DNA of 24,870 bases from Firmicutes bacterium UBA1739 (GCA_002315385.1 DCHZ01000013.1:59647-84516); one strand, 5' to 3'; shown: positions 6,478 to 14,927, numbered from the stretch's first letter. Notes: generated by a model not told the origin, from the sequence alone. A program made the numbers and translations.

Positions 6478-7788
6478 TTATTCTCGCGGAACCAACGTAT
6501 CGGTATAAATTCCGTAGGCTCCGCCGTTCAGGGCATTCATCATATCTGCAGAGGAATTTATCGTATGCATATATACCTTAACTCCTACATCCTTCAGTTT
6601 TGATGCAATACCGTTATTTACCAGAGCATAATCCATTGTTACCGCGTAAACTCTTTTATTCACGACAAAATAGACAACATCTTCATTGACAGCCTTGCTG
6701 TTCATTTTATACAGTGTCAGAATCACATCATCAAAGCCCAGATTTTTTACGGCATCATATTCCGTATAATCATATATCTGAGGAATAATCTGATCCATTA
6801 TCTCCGGAGCTTCTTTTTTCATTTCGGTTAAAATAGTTAAATTGTCATCCTTTGTGTCGGTAATAATCCTTACATCCGGATTTTCCGACAATACCTTTTC
6901 CAGTACTTCCATCGTAACCGGTGTATATTTTCCGAGTACACGGCTGCTGCGGAAGGTTTCGTAATCAACGGAAGCGGTGGAGCTGACTCCGAGAGAATAG
7001 GCTTTATACCATGCCCAGTCATGCAAAGCCGCAATCTTTCCGTCATCCGTCATAGCAAAATCTATCTCAATCCATTTGAAGCCCTTTTCTATTGAACTCT
7101 CCAAAGCCTCCAGACTGTTGGTCATCGTAATTCCATCGACAGTACCGCAGGCATGTGCGATAAGTCTGGGGTACTCGCTGCTTAAATCTGTTTCTAATAA
7201 CTTAACCTTCAATCCCTGAAAAACCATTACCGCTATATCACCTCTGACGGCATTCTCACCTTTTTTTCCAATGAGATTATCAAGCAGACCTTTTTCCCGG
7301 GCTGCCTGCATATAGCCGTAGCTCCAGTCATCTTCAGCAGTGGTCATATTATCATCAAACTTCAGAGCGCAGACAACCATTTTCACCGCCTCCTCGAGCT
7401 TAACATTATCCGAAGGCCTGAATTTTCCGTTGCCGTCCCCCATTATTATTCCTTCCTGCTGCGCCAGATTAATATATCCGCTGGCCCATCCTCCCGATGC
7501 CACATCTTCAAACACTGTTGCACCTTTCATCTGATTCGCTTCCGAATCTCTACCCAGCATTCTGCAGATTACGGCGGCCATTTCAGCCCTGGTAACACAT
7601 CTGTATGCTCCGAAGCTTCCGTCCTCATATCCTTCTATTATTCCCTGAGAATTAAGCGCCTCCGCACTCTCCGCATAGTATTCATTACCGTTAACATCAA
7701 TAAAAACTTTCCCGGATGCCGCAGAAATGCTCAGCGGAAGAGTTATCATCATAGCCAGAATTATTATGCCTGCTGTTATTCTTTTCAT
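6478..7788 (-). CDS. Secreted SLH-domain protein with a glycerophosphodiester phosphodiesterase-like domain
   Basis: This 436-residue protein has a signal peptide (residues 1-24, cleavage after ISAAS). Three SLH repeats follow at about 28-80, 90-145 and 153-197, which bind cell-wall polymer and anchor the protein at the surface. A GDPD-like TIM barrel spans about 205-436. Active-site candidates are His212 (IAHACG), Glu241 and Asp243 (IEIDFAMTDDG) and His256-Asp257 (LHDW). The canonical IAHRG is here IAHACG and ENT is TNSLEA. That matches a GDPD/PI-PLC subfamily with IAHAGG...TNSLEA, but Cys214 in place of Gly is unusual. The likely substrate is a glycerophosphodiester or wall teichoic-type polymer, by inference only. 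GGAG sits upstream of the ATG, and a strong promoter lies at 7869-7897. Confidence 0.85.
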   Translation of the reverse strand: MKRITAGIIILAMMITLPLSISAASGKVFIDVNGNEYYAESAEALNSQGIIEGYEDGSFGAYRCVTRAEMAAVICRMLGRDSEANQMKGATVFEDVASGGWASGYINLAQQEGIIMGDGNGKFRPSDNVKLEEAVKMVVCALKFDDNMTTAEDDWSYGYMQAAREKGLLDNLIGKKGENAVRGDIAVMVFQGLKVKLLETDLSSEYPRLIAHACGTVDGITMTNSLEALESSIEKGFKWIEIDFAMTDDGKIAALHDWAWYKAYSLGVSSTASVDYETFRSSRVLGKYTPVTMEVLEKVLSENPDVRIITDTKDDNLTILTEMKKEAPEIMDQIIPQIYDYTEYDAVKNLGFDDVILTLYKMNSKAVNEDVVYFVVNKRVYAVTMDYALVNNGIASKLKDVGVKVYMHTINSSADMMNALNGGAYGIYTDTLVPRE

Positions 7789-7868
7789 TGTTTACTCCGT
7801 TTTCGTATTATCAGTATCGATGCGCACACTTGGAATACCGCCGCATCTCTATGTAACCTGTAAAAATA

Positions 7869-7897
7869 ATTATAATGTTTTTTTATTATATTGACAA
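7869..7897 (-). promoter_or_regulatory. Strong promoter of the SLH-GDPD gene
   Basis: On the minus strand TTGTCA (7892-7897), an exact 17-base spacer, then TATAAT (7869-7874), about 80 bases before the ATG. The same DNA reads TTGACA on the plus strand at 7891-7896, so a weak divergent promoter is possible. Confidence 0.65.
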
Positions 7898-8050
7898 CCG
7901 CAGAAATATATTATTAATATTATTTAATAATTACGTCATCGTTTCGTCAGATTACGCGTACAATTATTATTATCCGTTCGTGATATATTCCCAAAAAATA
8001 TGGTCAGAAAATAAAATTTCATTATTCCGGATAAAATATGTATAAAAATC

Positions 8051-8079
8051 TTGTAGTTTTCCCGAAAATAGATTAATAT
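8051..8079 (+). promoter_or_regulatory. Weak candidate promoter of the sufCB operon
   Basis: TTGTAG (8051-8056), 17-base spacer, TAATAT (8074-8079), about 55 bases before the sufC start. The gap 7898-8134 is very AT-rich and offers other -10-like hexamers. No clear repressor palindrome was seen. Confidence 0.35.
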
Positions 8080-8134
8080 TTATATGTTTGATAAGATAAT
8101 AATACCGTAAGGTAATTGATACATGGAGGATAAA

Positions 8135-8854
8135 ATGTTAGAGCTGAAAAATATTTCATATATAGTTGAAGAAAACGGTCAGAACAAGGTTATTCTGGAT
8201 GACATCAGTCTGACTATAGATGAACACTTTGTAGCAATCACGGGGCCCAACGGCGGCGGCAAATCAACACTTGCAAAAATTATCGCCGGTATAATCAAGC
8301 CTACCGCGGGAAAGATTTTTCTTGACGGAGAAGATATCACAGGACTGGATATTACGGAAAGAGCCAGGAAAGGCATCAGCTTTGCTTTCCAGCAGCCGGT
8401 ACACTTTAAGGGAATTACCGTCAAAGACATCGTTTCCATCGCTGCGGGAAGAACAATGACAACCCACGAGGTATGTGATATTCTTTCCGAGGTAGGACTT
8501 TGTGCGAGAGAGTATGTTGACCGTGAAGTGAACAACAGCCTTTCCGGAGGAGAACTCAAGAGAATTGAAATCGCAATGATTCTGGCAAGGGGCACAAAGC
8601 TTTCGTTATTTGACGAACCGGAAGCCGGCATCGACCTCTGGAGCTTCAACAGTCTCATTAAAGTATTCGAAAAAATGAGAGAAGACATCAACGGCGCTAT
8701 TCTGATTATTTCGCATCAGGAAAGAATATTAAACATCGCAGAAAAAATCGTGGTTCTCGTTAACGGTAAGGTAAGTCAGATCGGCACAAAGGAAGAGGTA
8801 TTTCCTAAGCTTCTTCTGGAAGCGACACACTGCGACGCGCTTCACCATGAATAA
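8135..8854 (+). CDS. sufC: SufC-like Fe-S assembly ATPase
   Basis: This 239-residue soluble ABC ATPase energises Fe-S cluster assembly on the SufB-type scaffold. Walker A GPNGGGKST is at residues ~37-45, the Q-loop FQQP near 86, the signature LSGGELKRIEI near 136, and Walker B with D-loop LFDEPEAGIDLW near 158. DEPEAGID with ELKRIEIA is typical of the short, archaeal-like SufC found beside a single SufB/D protein. The ATG at 8135 is preferred because GGAGG (8125-8129) sits 5 bases upstream. An ATG at 8123 would overlap that site and has no good site of its own. The scaffold gene follows after 42 bases. Confidence 0.92.
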   Translation: MLELKNISYIVEENGQNKVILDDISLTIDEHFVAITGPNGGGKSTLAKIIAGIIKPTAGKIFLDGEDITGLDITERARKGISFAFQQPVHFKGITVKDIVSIAAGRTMTTHEVCDILSEVGLCAREYVDREVNNSLSGGELKRIEIAMILARGTKLSLFDEPEAGIDLWSFNSLIKVFEKMREDINGAILIISHQERILNIAEKIVVLVNGKVSQIGTKEEVFPKLLLEATHCDALHHE

Positions 8855-8896
8855 TGCGGTCCGACAAATTTTGTTTTAGATTGGAGATAATACACT

Positions 8897-9814
8897 ATGG
8901 ATATGATACAGAAAAATCTTCTTGAAGAAATTGCTGATCTTCATGAAACACCTAAGGGTGCATATAATATTCGTGCAAACGGAAAACTCGACAGCAGAAA
9001 CACAACGGCAAATATTGATATCGTAACTAAGGAAGACAAACCGGGAATTGATATTTATATTAAACCCGGCACAAAAAACGAAAGCGTTCACATTCCTGTT
9101 GTAATCAGTGAAAGCGGTCTGGATGATCTGGTTTATAATGATTTTCATATAGGTGAAGGTGCCGATGTGGTTATTATCGCCGGCTGCGGTATTCACAATA
9201 TGGGTCTCGAAACCTCCCGTCATGACGGTATTCACAGCTTTTTCGTAGGTAAGAATGCAAAAATAAAGTATGTAGAAAAGCATTACGGTGCAGGCAACGG
9301 CAACGGTGAAAGAATCATGAATCCCGAAACCATCATAAATCTCGATGAGGGTGCATATATGGAAATGGAAACCACTCAGATTAAAGGTATTGACTCCACC
9401 ATCAGAGTTACTTCCGCAAAGCTTGCTGCCGGAGCCACCCTTGAAATCAAAGAGAAAATCATGACCCACGGAAAGCAGTATGCAAAAACCGATTTCTCAG
9501 TTGACCTTGACGGTGCGGACAGCAGTGCCAATGTTATTTCCCGTTCCGTGGCAAGAGATAAATCAAAGCAGGAATTCTTCTCCGTTATCAACGGCAACAG
9601 CGAATGCAGAGGTCACAGCGAATGTGATGCAATAATTATGGATGATGCCAGTGTATCCGCCAGTCCTCAGCTTACGGCAAACAATATAGATGCCAGCCTG
9701 ATTCATGAAGCTGCCATAGGCAAAATCGCCGGCGAACAGCTCATCAAACTGATGACTCTCGGTCTTACCGAAGCGGAAGCGGAGCAGCAGATTATTAACG
9801 GGTTCCTGAAATAA
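8897..9814 (+). CDS. sufB: SufB/SufD-family Fe-S cluster scaffold protein
   Basis: This 305-residue protein is much shorter than classical SufB (~470) or SufD (~420) and lacks an obvious N-terminal extension. The C-terminal half is clearly SufB/D: GHSECDAIIMDD, SASPQLTANN, then DASLIHEAAIGKIAGEQLIK and a helical end (LGLTEAEAEQQII). It should form a beta-helix dimer with SufC and assemble Fe-S clusters in the cytoplasm. As the only SufB/D homologue next to sufC and without SufS, SufU or SufE, it fits the minimal SufBC (SmsBC-type) system of anaerobes and archaea. GGAGAT lies about 9 bases before the ATG. Whether it is functionally closer to SufB or SufD cannot be settled from motifs alone. 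Confidence 0.88.
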   Translation: MDMIQKNLLEEIADLHETPKGAYNIRANGKLDSRNTTANIDIVTKEDKPGIDIYIKPGTKNESVHIPVVISESGLDDLVYNDFHIGEGADVVIIAGCGIHNMGLETSRHDGIHSFFVGKNAKIKYVEKHYGAGNGNGERIMNPETIINLDEGAYMEMETTQIKGIDSTIRVTSAKLAAGATLEIKEKIMTHGKQYAKTDFSVDLDGADSSANVISRSVARDKSKQEFFSVINGNSECRGHSECDAIIMDDASVSASPQLTANNIDASLIHEAAIGKIAGEQLIKLMTLGLTEAEAEQQIINGFLK

Positions 9815-9834
9815 CAAAAAATCGGTACCGCAAA

Positions 9835-10092
9835 ATGATAAAAACAACCCTGAAGGTTAACGGGATGGTCTGCAGCATGTGCGAAGCTCATGTAAATGAT
9901 GCGCTGCGCATAGTATTCGACATGGAAAGAGTAACTTCATCACATAGAAAAAACGAAACGATAATCATCAGTGAACACGAACCTGATGAACCCACCATAA
10001 AAGAGGCTGTTGAGGGAGCCGGATATGAACTGGTTTCCGTAAAGCATGAACCTTACGTAAAGAAAATCAGATTTTCCCGTACCGTAAAATAA
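9835..10092 (+). CDS. Heavy-metal-associated (HMA) domain protein
   Basis: This 85-residue cytoplasmic protein has the ferredoxin-like HMA fold typical of copper chaperones and P-type ATPase N-domains. The metal-binding loop GMVCSMCEAHV gives Cys13 and Cys16 (CxxC). The last ~18 residues (HEPYVKKIRFSRTVK) are a basic tail beyond the domain. It begins 20 bases after the sufB stop, so it is probably cotranscribed with sufCB, which ends at the terminator at 10155-10200. The ribosome binding site is poor, suggesting low or coupled translation. No copper ATPase lies nearby; a role in metal handling for cluster assembly is a guess. Confidence 0.85.
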   Translation: MIKTTLKVNGMVCSMCEAHVNDALRIVFDMERVTSSHRKNETIIISEHEPDEPTIKEAVEGAGYELVSVKHEPYVKKIRFSRTVK

Positions 10093-10154
10093 AACCCCGC
10101 TCTGTAAAACAGCAGCACTCGCAGGCAGCCGTGCATCGGTGAACAGAAATATTA

Positions 10155-10201
10155 AAGACCACGTCTTCGGTGTTAAGCCGTTAACGTGGTCTTGTAGTTT
10201 T
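10155..10201. terminator. Terminator between the suf operon and ferritin
   Basis: AAGACCACGT (10155-10164) pairs perfectly with ACGTGGTCTT (10184-10193). The loop itself holds GTTAA/TTAAC (10172-10176 and 10181-10185 region). A T-run follows at 10198-10202. It separates convergent genes. Confidence 0.8.
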
Positions 10202-10212
10202 TATATCAGAAA

Positions 10213-10725
10213 TTAAAGTACAAGTGAAGGAGCGGCATATACTCTTGCACCCAGCTCACTGTTAAGCATATACAGGCCTTTTGCATCCGAACCGAAGAGC
10301 TCCATTTTTGTAATCATATCGTTGGCATTTGTTTCTTCCTCGCCCTGTTCTTTGATAAACCAGTCCAGGAACTGCATTGTTCTGAAGTCCTTTACATCAT
10401 ATGCAGCTGAATAAATTGTATTGATAAGATCTGTTACGTACATCTCATGCTTTAATCCGGCTTTCAGAACTGTCATTGTATCTGTCAGTGCAACGTCCGG
10501 CTGTGCAATTGCCTTTAATGTAACCTTTTCGCTGTTGTTCTGAAGATATTGATAAAACAGCATTGCATGATCTCTTTCTTCCTGAGCCTGAATCATGTAC
10601 CAGTTTGCAAAACCGTCTAAACCAACCTGTGAAAAATAATTTGAGAAATCAAGATAGAGGTAAGCTGAATACATTTCCTTGTTAATCTGATCGTTTAATA
10701 ATTCTACAACTTTTGAATCTAACAT
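10213..10725 (-). CDS. ftnA: Bacterial non-haem ferritin
   Basis: This 170-residue ferritin stores iron as ferric mineral in a 24-subunit shell. The ferroxidase ligands sit at the same numbers as in E. coli FtnA: Glu17 (NKEMYSAYLYL), Glu50 and His53 (QEERDHAM), Glu94 (LKHEMYV), Gln127 and Glu130 (EQGEEE). Length is normal. GGAG precedes the ATG by about 8 bases, and a candidate promoter lies at 10789-10817. It is a single gene convergent with the suf operon, placing iron storage next to Fe-S assembly. Confidence 0.95.
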   Translation of the reverse strand: MLDSKVVELLNDQINKEMYSAYLYLDFSNYFSQVGLDGFANWYMIQAQEERDHAMLFYQYLQNNSEKVTLKAIAQPDVALTDTMTVLKAGLKHEMYVTDLINTIYSAAYDVKDFRTMQFLDWFIKEQGEEETNANDMITKMELFGSDAKGLYMLNSELGARVYAAPSLVL

Positions 10726-10788
10726 AGTAATTCTCCTTTCATTTAAGGTGCGATATTATGATCACATCTGCTTATTTTATTATTAAAT

Positions 10789-10817
10789 ATTATATCAAAA
10801 ACCGATTGCTTTAACAA
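10789..10817 (-). promoter_or_regulatory. Candidate promoter of ferritin
   Basis: On the minus strand TTGTTA (10812-10817), 17-base spacer, TATAAT (10789-10794), about 65 bases before the ATG. No Fur-box-like 19-bp palindrome was recognised. Confidence 0.5.
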
Positions 10818-10872
10818 CGATTACCGGCAAATTCTTCATCAGGTGCACAGTAATTCCCACTGATACAGTACC

Positions 10873-13302
10873 TCAGGACTGTTGGGAAGACTTTCCCCTA
10901 TAATGAAGTATCAGCATGCTGATGTCATCAGCCTGTTCCGCCTCACCCACAAAATCATCAATATTTTTCTTTACCGCCTCCGGCAGTTTTTCCGGATCGG
11001 CGGAAAGATTGTCATTAAGGAAATTCCGCAGACGTTCGTCTCCGTACAGCTCATTATGAATATCCGTGGCTTCGGTTACACCGTCTGTATAAAGGAACAA
11101 TCCGTCTCCCGGATTCAGATCCAGCTCCGAAACCCGGTATTTTACGTCTTCCATACCGGCAACAACAAATCCCGATCTCGTTTTGAGATACTCATAACAG
11201 CCGTCTTTTCTGTGCAGCAGCGGCGGATTATGTCCGGCATTTACATATGTTACATGACCGGTTTCATTTTCCAGAATTCCAATCCAGACAGTTACAAACA
11301 TTCCGGCATCGTTTTCTTCACAGAGTTTATTATTTGCGCGGGTGATTATTTCATCAACCGAAAGCCCTTCCTCAGCAAAATTTTTTATCATGGTTTTGGC
11401 TCTCATCATAAACAATGCTGCCGGTATTCCTTTTCCCGAAACATCGGCAATCATAAATACAGTTTTCTTCTCACCCAGTAAATAGAAATCATAGAAGTCA
11501 CCCCCTACTTCCTTTGCGGTATACATGCTGACAAAAATATCCACCTCTTCCGGTATTGCGGTTGCCGGGAAATGACTCGGAAGTGCCGATTTCTGAATGC
11601 TTTTTGCAAATTTTAGCTCTTTGTCAATTCTGGCAGCAGCCTCCGCAATATATCGCTTTAAAGTACTCACTGTAGAATTTATGTAATCCGAAAGCAGAGA
11701 AAACTCTTTGCTGGTTCTGACATCCACTTCCGTATTAAGATTACCTTTTCTTATTCTCTCGAGTTTTGATATTATATTTACAATACTGTTAATAACCAGT
11801 TTATTTATCAGCAGATAAATCAATGCAAACAGGAGCGCAAAGGTCAGTATTTCAAGGAATGACATAAAATAGACAGTCTGATTTCTGGCCGAAAGAGCTT
11901 CATCCTTCGGGAAAACAGCAATCACATAATTTCTGCCAACGCTATCATACATCCAGAATACACTTTCTTTATTAACTCTGGCAGACATTATCCTGTTCTT
12001 TTCGGTCTCATCGGTAATACTAATGCCCAGTTCACTCAGAAGCATATTCTTATGGTCAAAACGGTCACTGACAATTATGAAATTCTCATCCGTAATTATT
12101 ATGAAACCGTCAGTTCCGATATGCCTGTTGCGTGTAACATCCTCCGCATATGCCCCGGCTAATTGCTGAAACGTTTCATAACTGAATCCTATCTGTACAA
12201 AACCGCCTTTGTCCAGTTTTTTTCCGGCAAAAATGCAGCTTTTACCGGGATCCGCGAAATTCTTGGGGATTTCAGATATACTCTGAACATATGCCCCGTT
12301 CTCCATTACACCTTTCATTAACCTTTTAGCTATATCAGATTTTTTTAAATCAAAGCCCACTTTTTCCGAAACCGAACCGGCAGTTATTATGCCGTTATCG
12401 TCAACAATACTTACTTCCGAAAGCTGATACTCCTCTGCCAGCTCTGTCAGCGATTTATTATTATTCACATCAATTTCAGTTCCCACAGCCCATGCAAAAT
12501 TCAGAAGAGTGTCTTCCGCACGTTCAATAATACTTGTTTCCACATCCGAAATACTGACCTTCAATTGCTCACACAGTGAATTTTTTGCAATATTTGTCTG
12601 CAGGAAAAAAACGAAGACTGTCGATATTCCAAAAACAACGGCAACCCAAATCAGCATCCACTTTCTTATCTTTTTTGCTATTGTTTTCTCTCCGGTTCTT
12701 ATTACACCTTTTTCTCCTTCAATTGCTTTTACCGCCAGAGTAGCGATAAATACCGCCAGGGCATTACTCAGAATTACCGGAATCGCACATTTTTCCGTGA
12801 TGGAAAATGCCTGTGCCGTATCTGACAGATGAGTACACCACAGAACAGAAAAATGTAATACTTCCATTACAATACCTGCGGCAAATCCCAGCCATGCGCT
12901 CGCTATCTTATTCTCCGTAATAAATTTTCTTATACCTGCAGCATAAAATCCGGCAATAATTGTGGACAGACTGCATGCCAGCCGCGAATATTCCCCGGCT
13001 CCCCACAATACCGCAGCCCAGCGCTCGGCACCTCCGATTATTCCGGCGATTATTCCCGCCGGTCCTCCGAAAATAAGGCCCGCACACAAAGGAGCCGCAT
13101 CCCTTACATTAGCAATGGCTCCGCCTACATCAACACCCAGCTCTGTTCCGAGGATTGCCGCTCCTCCGAAAAACAAACCTATAATCAGCTGCTGCTTAAA
13201 ATATGACAGCTTTCCTAACATAGAATATTTCTGCAAATAATAAAATATTATGCTCAAAGCCACCGGTATCAGTGCACATGCACCGAGTTTTAAAAATATC
13301 AT
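10873..13302 (-). CDS. Membrane-bound PP2C (SpoIIE/RsbU-type) phosphatase with 5TMR-LYT sensor
   Basis: This 809-residue signalling protein has several parts. Residues ~1-205 form a 5TMR-LYT membrane module (ELGVDVGGAIANVRDAAPL, FGGPAGIIAGIIGGAERW). A further helix (~220-240) leads into an extracellular Cache-like sensor (~245-465). After another helix (~470-495) comes a HAMP linker (LERIRKGNLNTEVDVR). The C-terminal ~250 residues are a PP2C/SpoIIE serine phosphatase with metal-binding motifs GGDFYDF, IADVSGKG, LYTDGVTEA and QADDISML. Such proteins dephosphorylate anti-sigma antagonists; no RsbV or RsbW partner is in the window. The ATG at 13302 has GGAGG 7 bases upstream. A longer reading would begin at a TTG at 13335 with no spaced ribosome binding site. 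Confidence 0.88.
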   Translation of the reverse strand: MIFLKLGACALIPVALSIIFYYLQKYSMLGKLSYFKQQLIIGLFFGGAAILGTELGVDVGGAIANVRDAAPLCAGLIFGGPAGIIAGIIGGAERWAAVLWGAGEYSRLACSLSTIIAGFYAAGIRKFITENKIASAWLGFAAGIVMEVLHFSVLWCTHLSDTAQAFSITEKCAIPVILSNALAVFIATLAVKAIEGEKGVIRTGEKTIAKKIRKWMLIWVAVVFGISTVFVFFLQTNIAKNSLCEQLKVSISDVETSIIERAEDTLLNFAWAVGTEIDVNNNKSLTELAEEYQLSEVSIVDDNGIITAGSVSEKVGFDLKKSDIAKRLMKGVMENGAYVQSISEIPKNFADPGKSCIFAGKKLDKGGFVQIGFSYETFQQLAGAYAEDVTRNRHIGTDGFIIITDENFIIVSDRFDHKNMLLSELGISITDETEKNRIMSARVNKESVFWMYDSVGRNYVIAVFPKDEALSARNQTVYFMSFLEILTFALLFALIYLLINKLVINSIVNIISKLERIRKGNLNTEVDVRTSKEFSLLSDYINSTVSTLKRYIAEAAARIDKELKFAKSIQKSALPSHFPATAIPEEVDIFVSMYTAKEVGGDFYDFYLLGEKKTVFMIADVSGKGIPAALFMMRAKTMIKNFAEEGLSVDEIITRANNKLCEENDAGMFVTVWIGILENETGHVTYVNAGHNPPLLHRKDGCYEYLKTRSGFVVAGMEDVKYRVSELDLNPGDGLFLYTDGVTEATDIHNELYGDERLRNFLNDNLSADPEKLPEAVKKNIDDFVGEAEQADDISMLILHYRGKSSQQS

Positions 13303-13364
13303 AATATTCCTCCGGGATATAATTCCTTTTTTCAAGCTCCGTTTTAAACGAGTTATTCTCTATA

Positions 13365-13393
13365 ATTTTATATCAATAACGCAATATATTCAA
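13365..13393 (-). promoter_or_regulatory. Promoter of the PP2C phosphatase gene
   Basis: On the minus strand TTGAAT (13388-13393), exact 17-base spacer, TAAAAT (13365-13370), about 60 bases before the ATG. Between here and 13667 (about 270 bases) no gene, repeat or RNA could be recognised. Confidence 0.6.
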
Positions 13394-13667
13394 TACAAAC
13401 TTAATACGGTTTCCGATTCTTATGAAATTCGGTTATCCTTCAAAATTACTATTCACAGCCGCCCGGAAACAATTATGAATTCAGACTCATAACCGGACGC
13501 AGTGCTTCCAAGCTCTGTCTGCACCTGAAGCCTGCCAATCGCCGAGAACCGAGACCTCCAATGTACTTCAGTTATGCAGTCGTTTCGAATCACATACCGA
13601 TCTTTTGTGTTTTAAATAGAAGAACCGTGAACAGTAACCCTTCAAATGATTATTTCCTGTTTTTTTA

Positions 13668-13696
13668 TTGACTCCGTTATTATATTATGATAAAAT
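13668..13696 (+). promoter_or_regulatory. Promoter of the NiCo riboswitch-CDF transcript
   Basis: TTGACT (13668-13673), exact 17-base spacer, TAAAAT (13691-13696). Transcription would start near 13703, about 45 bases before the aptamer. Confidence 0.7.
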
Positions 13697-13745
13697 TCCG
13701 CAATAAACTGTTGCACATATTTCAGTTATTCACATCAGATATCAA

Positions 13746-13828
13746 TCTACTGAGCAGGCTATGGAAACCCCATGAGGCCGGGCCTTCAAGCAGCGGAATC
13801 GATTAAAAATCAACCCGCGGGACAGAGT
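13746..13828 (+). promoter_or_regulatory. NiCo (czcD) riboswitch aptamer
   Basis: The conserved blocks of the Ni2+/Co2+-sensing NiCo riboswitch occur in order. They are CTGAGCAGGC (13750-13759), a P2 hairpin ATGG/CCAT (13761-13764 with 13770-13773), GCCGGGC (13777-13783), AGCGG (13792-13796), a GATT/AATC hairpin (13801-13804 with 13808-13811), and GGGACAG (13819-13825). These match the four-helix junction consensus as I recall it, with repeated G-rich linkers that bind metal. P1 is weak here, and helix lengths differ from the type example. The GGGACAG block is also part of the terminator stem downstream, giving a clear off/on switch. The regulated gene is a CDF metal exporter, as expected for the class. 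Known class; this instance identified from motifs and context. Confidence 0.87.
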
Positions 13829-13855
13829 TTTTTCAATGTTCCGCGGGTCTTTTTT
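13813..13855 (+). terminator. Riboswitch-controlled intrinsic terminator
   Basis: The 12-bp stem 13813-13824 with 13837-13848 (core ACCCGCGG/CCGCGGGT, one G-U pair) is followed by six Ts (13850-13855). Its left arm contains most of the aptamer block GGGACAG, so metal binding to the aptamer and terminator formation exclude each other. The exporter should therefore be on when metal is bound. Confidence 0.88.
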
Positions 13856-14021
13856 GAATTTTATTCATAATATAAAAATAATAGTATCGCCGATGGTAAC
13901 GCAGACAAAAAACGAACTCTTTCAGGGCATAAATCATTCTGTTGATTGTGCTTCACCGGTCTGAGCCTGACTTTATCGGCAGAGGCAATAATATGTGTGA
14001 AAAGAAATACCGGAGGTAAAT

Positions 14022-14927
14022 ATGAAAAACAAACCTGTAAAAGATAATATTTCATTTGTGCAGACCGCAATGAGAGTTTCGGTCATCAGCATTATCGTTA
14101 ACATTTTACTTTCTCTGCTGAAGCTGTTTACGGGAATTTTCGCAAATTCGTCCGCATTAATCTCAGATGCGGTTCACTCGGCTTCAGACGTTTTCAGTAC
14201 CTTCGTCGTTATGATAGGTGTATCAATATCCGGGAAAGATGAGGATGAGGAACATCCCTACGGCCATGAGCGCATGGAATGTGTAGCATCCATAATACTG
14301 TCTGTCCTGCTGGCAGTTACCGGTGCCGGAATAGGACTGGCCGGCATTAAACAGCTGACTGCGGGAAATATAGAAACGCTTCCCGTTCCCGGTGCTGCCG
14401 CCCTCGTTATCGCACTTGTTTCCATCGTCGTAAAAGAAGGGATGTACAGATATACTAAAGCAGCGGCGAGAAAAATAAACTCCGGGGCTTTGATGGCCGA
14501 TGCCTGGCATCACAGATCCGATGCACTCTCTTCTATCGGTGCTTTTGCCGGTATTCTGGGAGCCAGACTCGGATTTCCGGCTCTGGACCCCATTGCCGGA
14601 ATCATAATATGCATATTCATAATAAAAGCCGCTTTTGATATTTTCAAAGATTCTACAGATAAAATGGTAGATAAAGCGTGCCCCGAAGAAACGGTTAAAA
14701 AAATGTCAGATACTATTCTCGACTGTGTAGAAGTCATCTCAATAGATGAGATCAAAACCAGGCTCTTCGGTTCGAGAATTTATGTAGATGTGGAAATTGC
14801 CGTTAATCCCGAAAAATCTCTGATTGAAGCTCATGCTGTCGCCGAGCAGGTTCATGATGCCATAGAAAATAATTTTCCGGAAGTGAAACACTGTACAGTA
14901 CATGTAAATCCGCATATTTCACAATAA
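14022..14927 (+). CDS. Cation diffusion facilitator (CDF) metal exporter
   Basis: This 301-residue, roughly six-helix membrane protein exports divalent metal in exchange for protons. Metal ligands are visible in TM2 (LISDAVHSASD: His52, Asp56, with Asp49) and TM5 (ADAWHHRSD: Asp160, His163, Asp167). HPYGHER at 78-84 is a family hallmark. The C-terminal ~90 residues form the cytoplasmic dimerisation domain (ending HCTVHVNP). GGAGG lies a few bases before the ATG. An upstream NiCo riboswitch implies Ni2+ or Co2+ export, although the His/Asp site alone would also suit Zn2+. The stop codon lies in the loop-side end of a 13-bp hairpin. Confidence 0.93.
   Translation: MKNKPVKDNISFVQTAMRVSVISIIVNILLSLLKLFTGIFANSSALISDAVHSASDVFSTFVVMIGVSISGKDEDEEHPYGHERMECVASIILSVLLAVTGAGIGLAGIKQLTAGNIETLPVPGAAALVIALVSIVVKEGMYRYTKAAARKINSGALMADAWHHRSDALSSIGAFAGILGARLGFPALDPIAGIIICIFIIKAAFDIFKDSTDKMVDKACPEETVKKMSDTILDCVEVISIDEIKTRLFGSRIYVDVEIAVNPEKSLIEAHAVAEQVHDAIENNFPEVKHCTVHVNPHISQ

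Noticed and set aside
13303..13335. Upstream start of the PP2C phosphatase
   Set aside because: The codon there is TTG with a GGAG-like site only one base away, whereas GGAGG is well spaced for the ATG at 13302.
13697..13860. 6S, SRP or tmRNA at this position
   Set aside because: A promoter plus terminator first suggested a stable RNA, but the NiCo consensus blocks and the CDF gene downstream give a better explanation.
14223..14755. Minus-strand ORFs inside the CDF gene
   Set aside because: They are antisense to a gene with clear conserved motifs.
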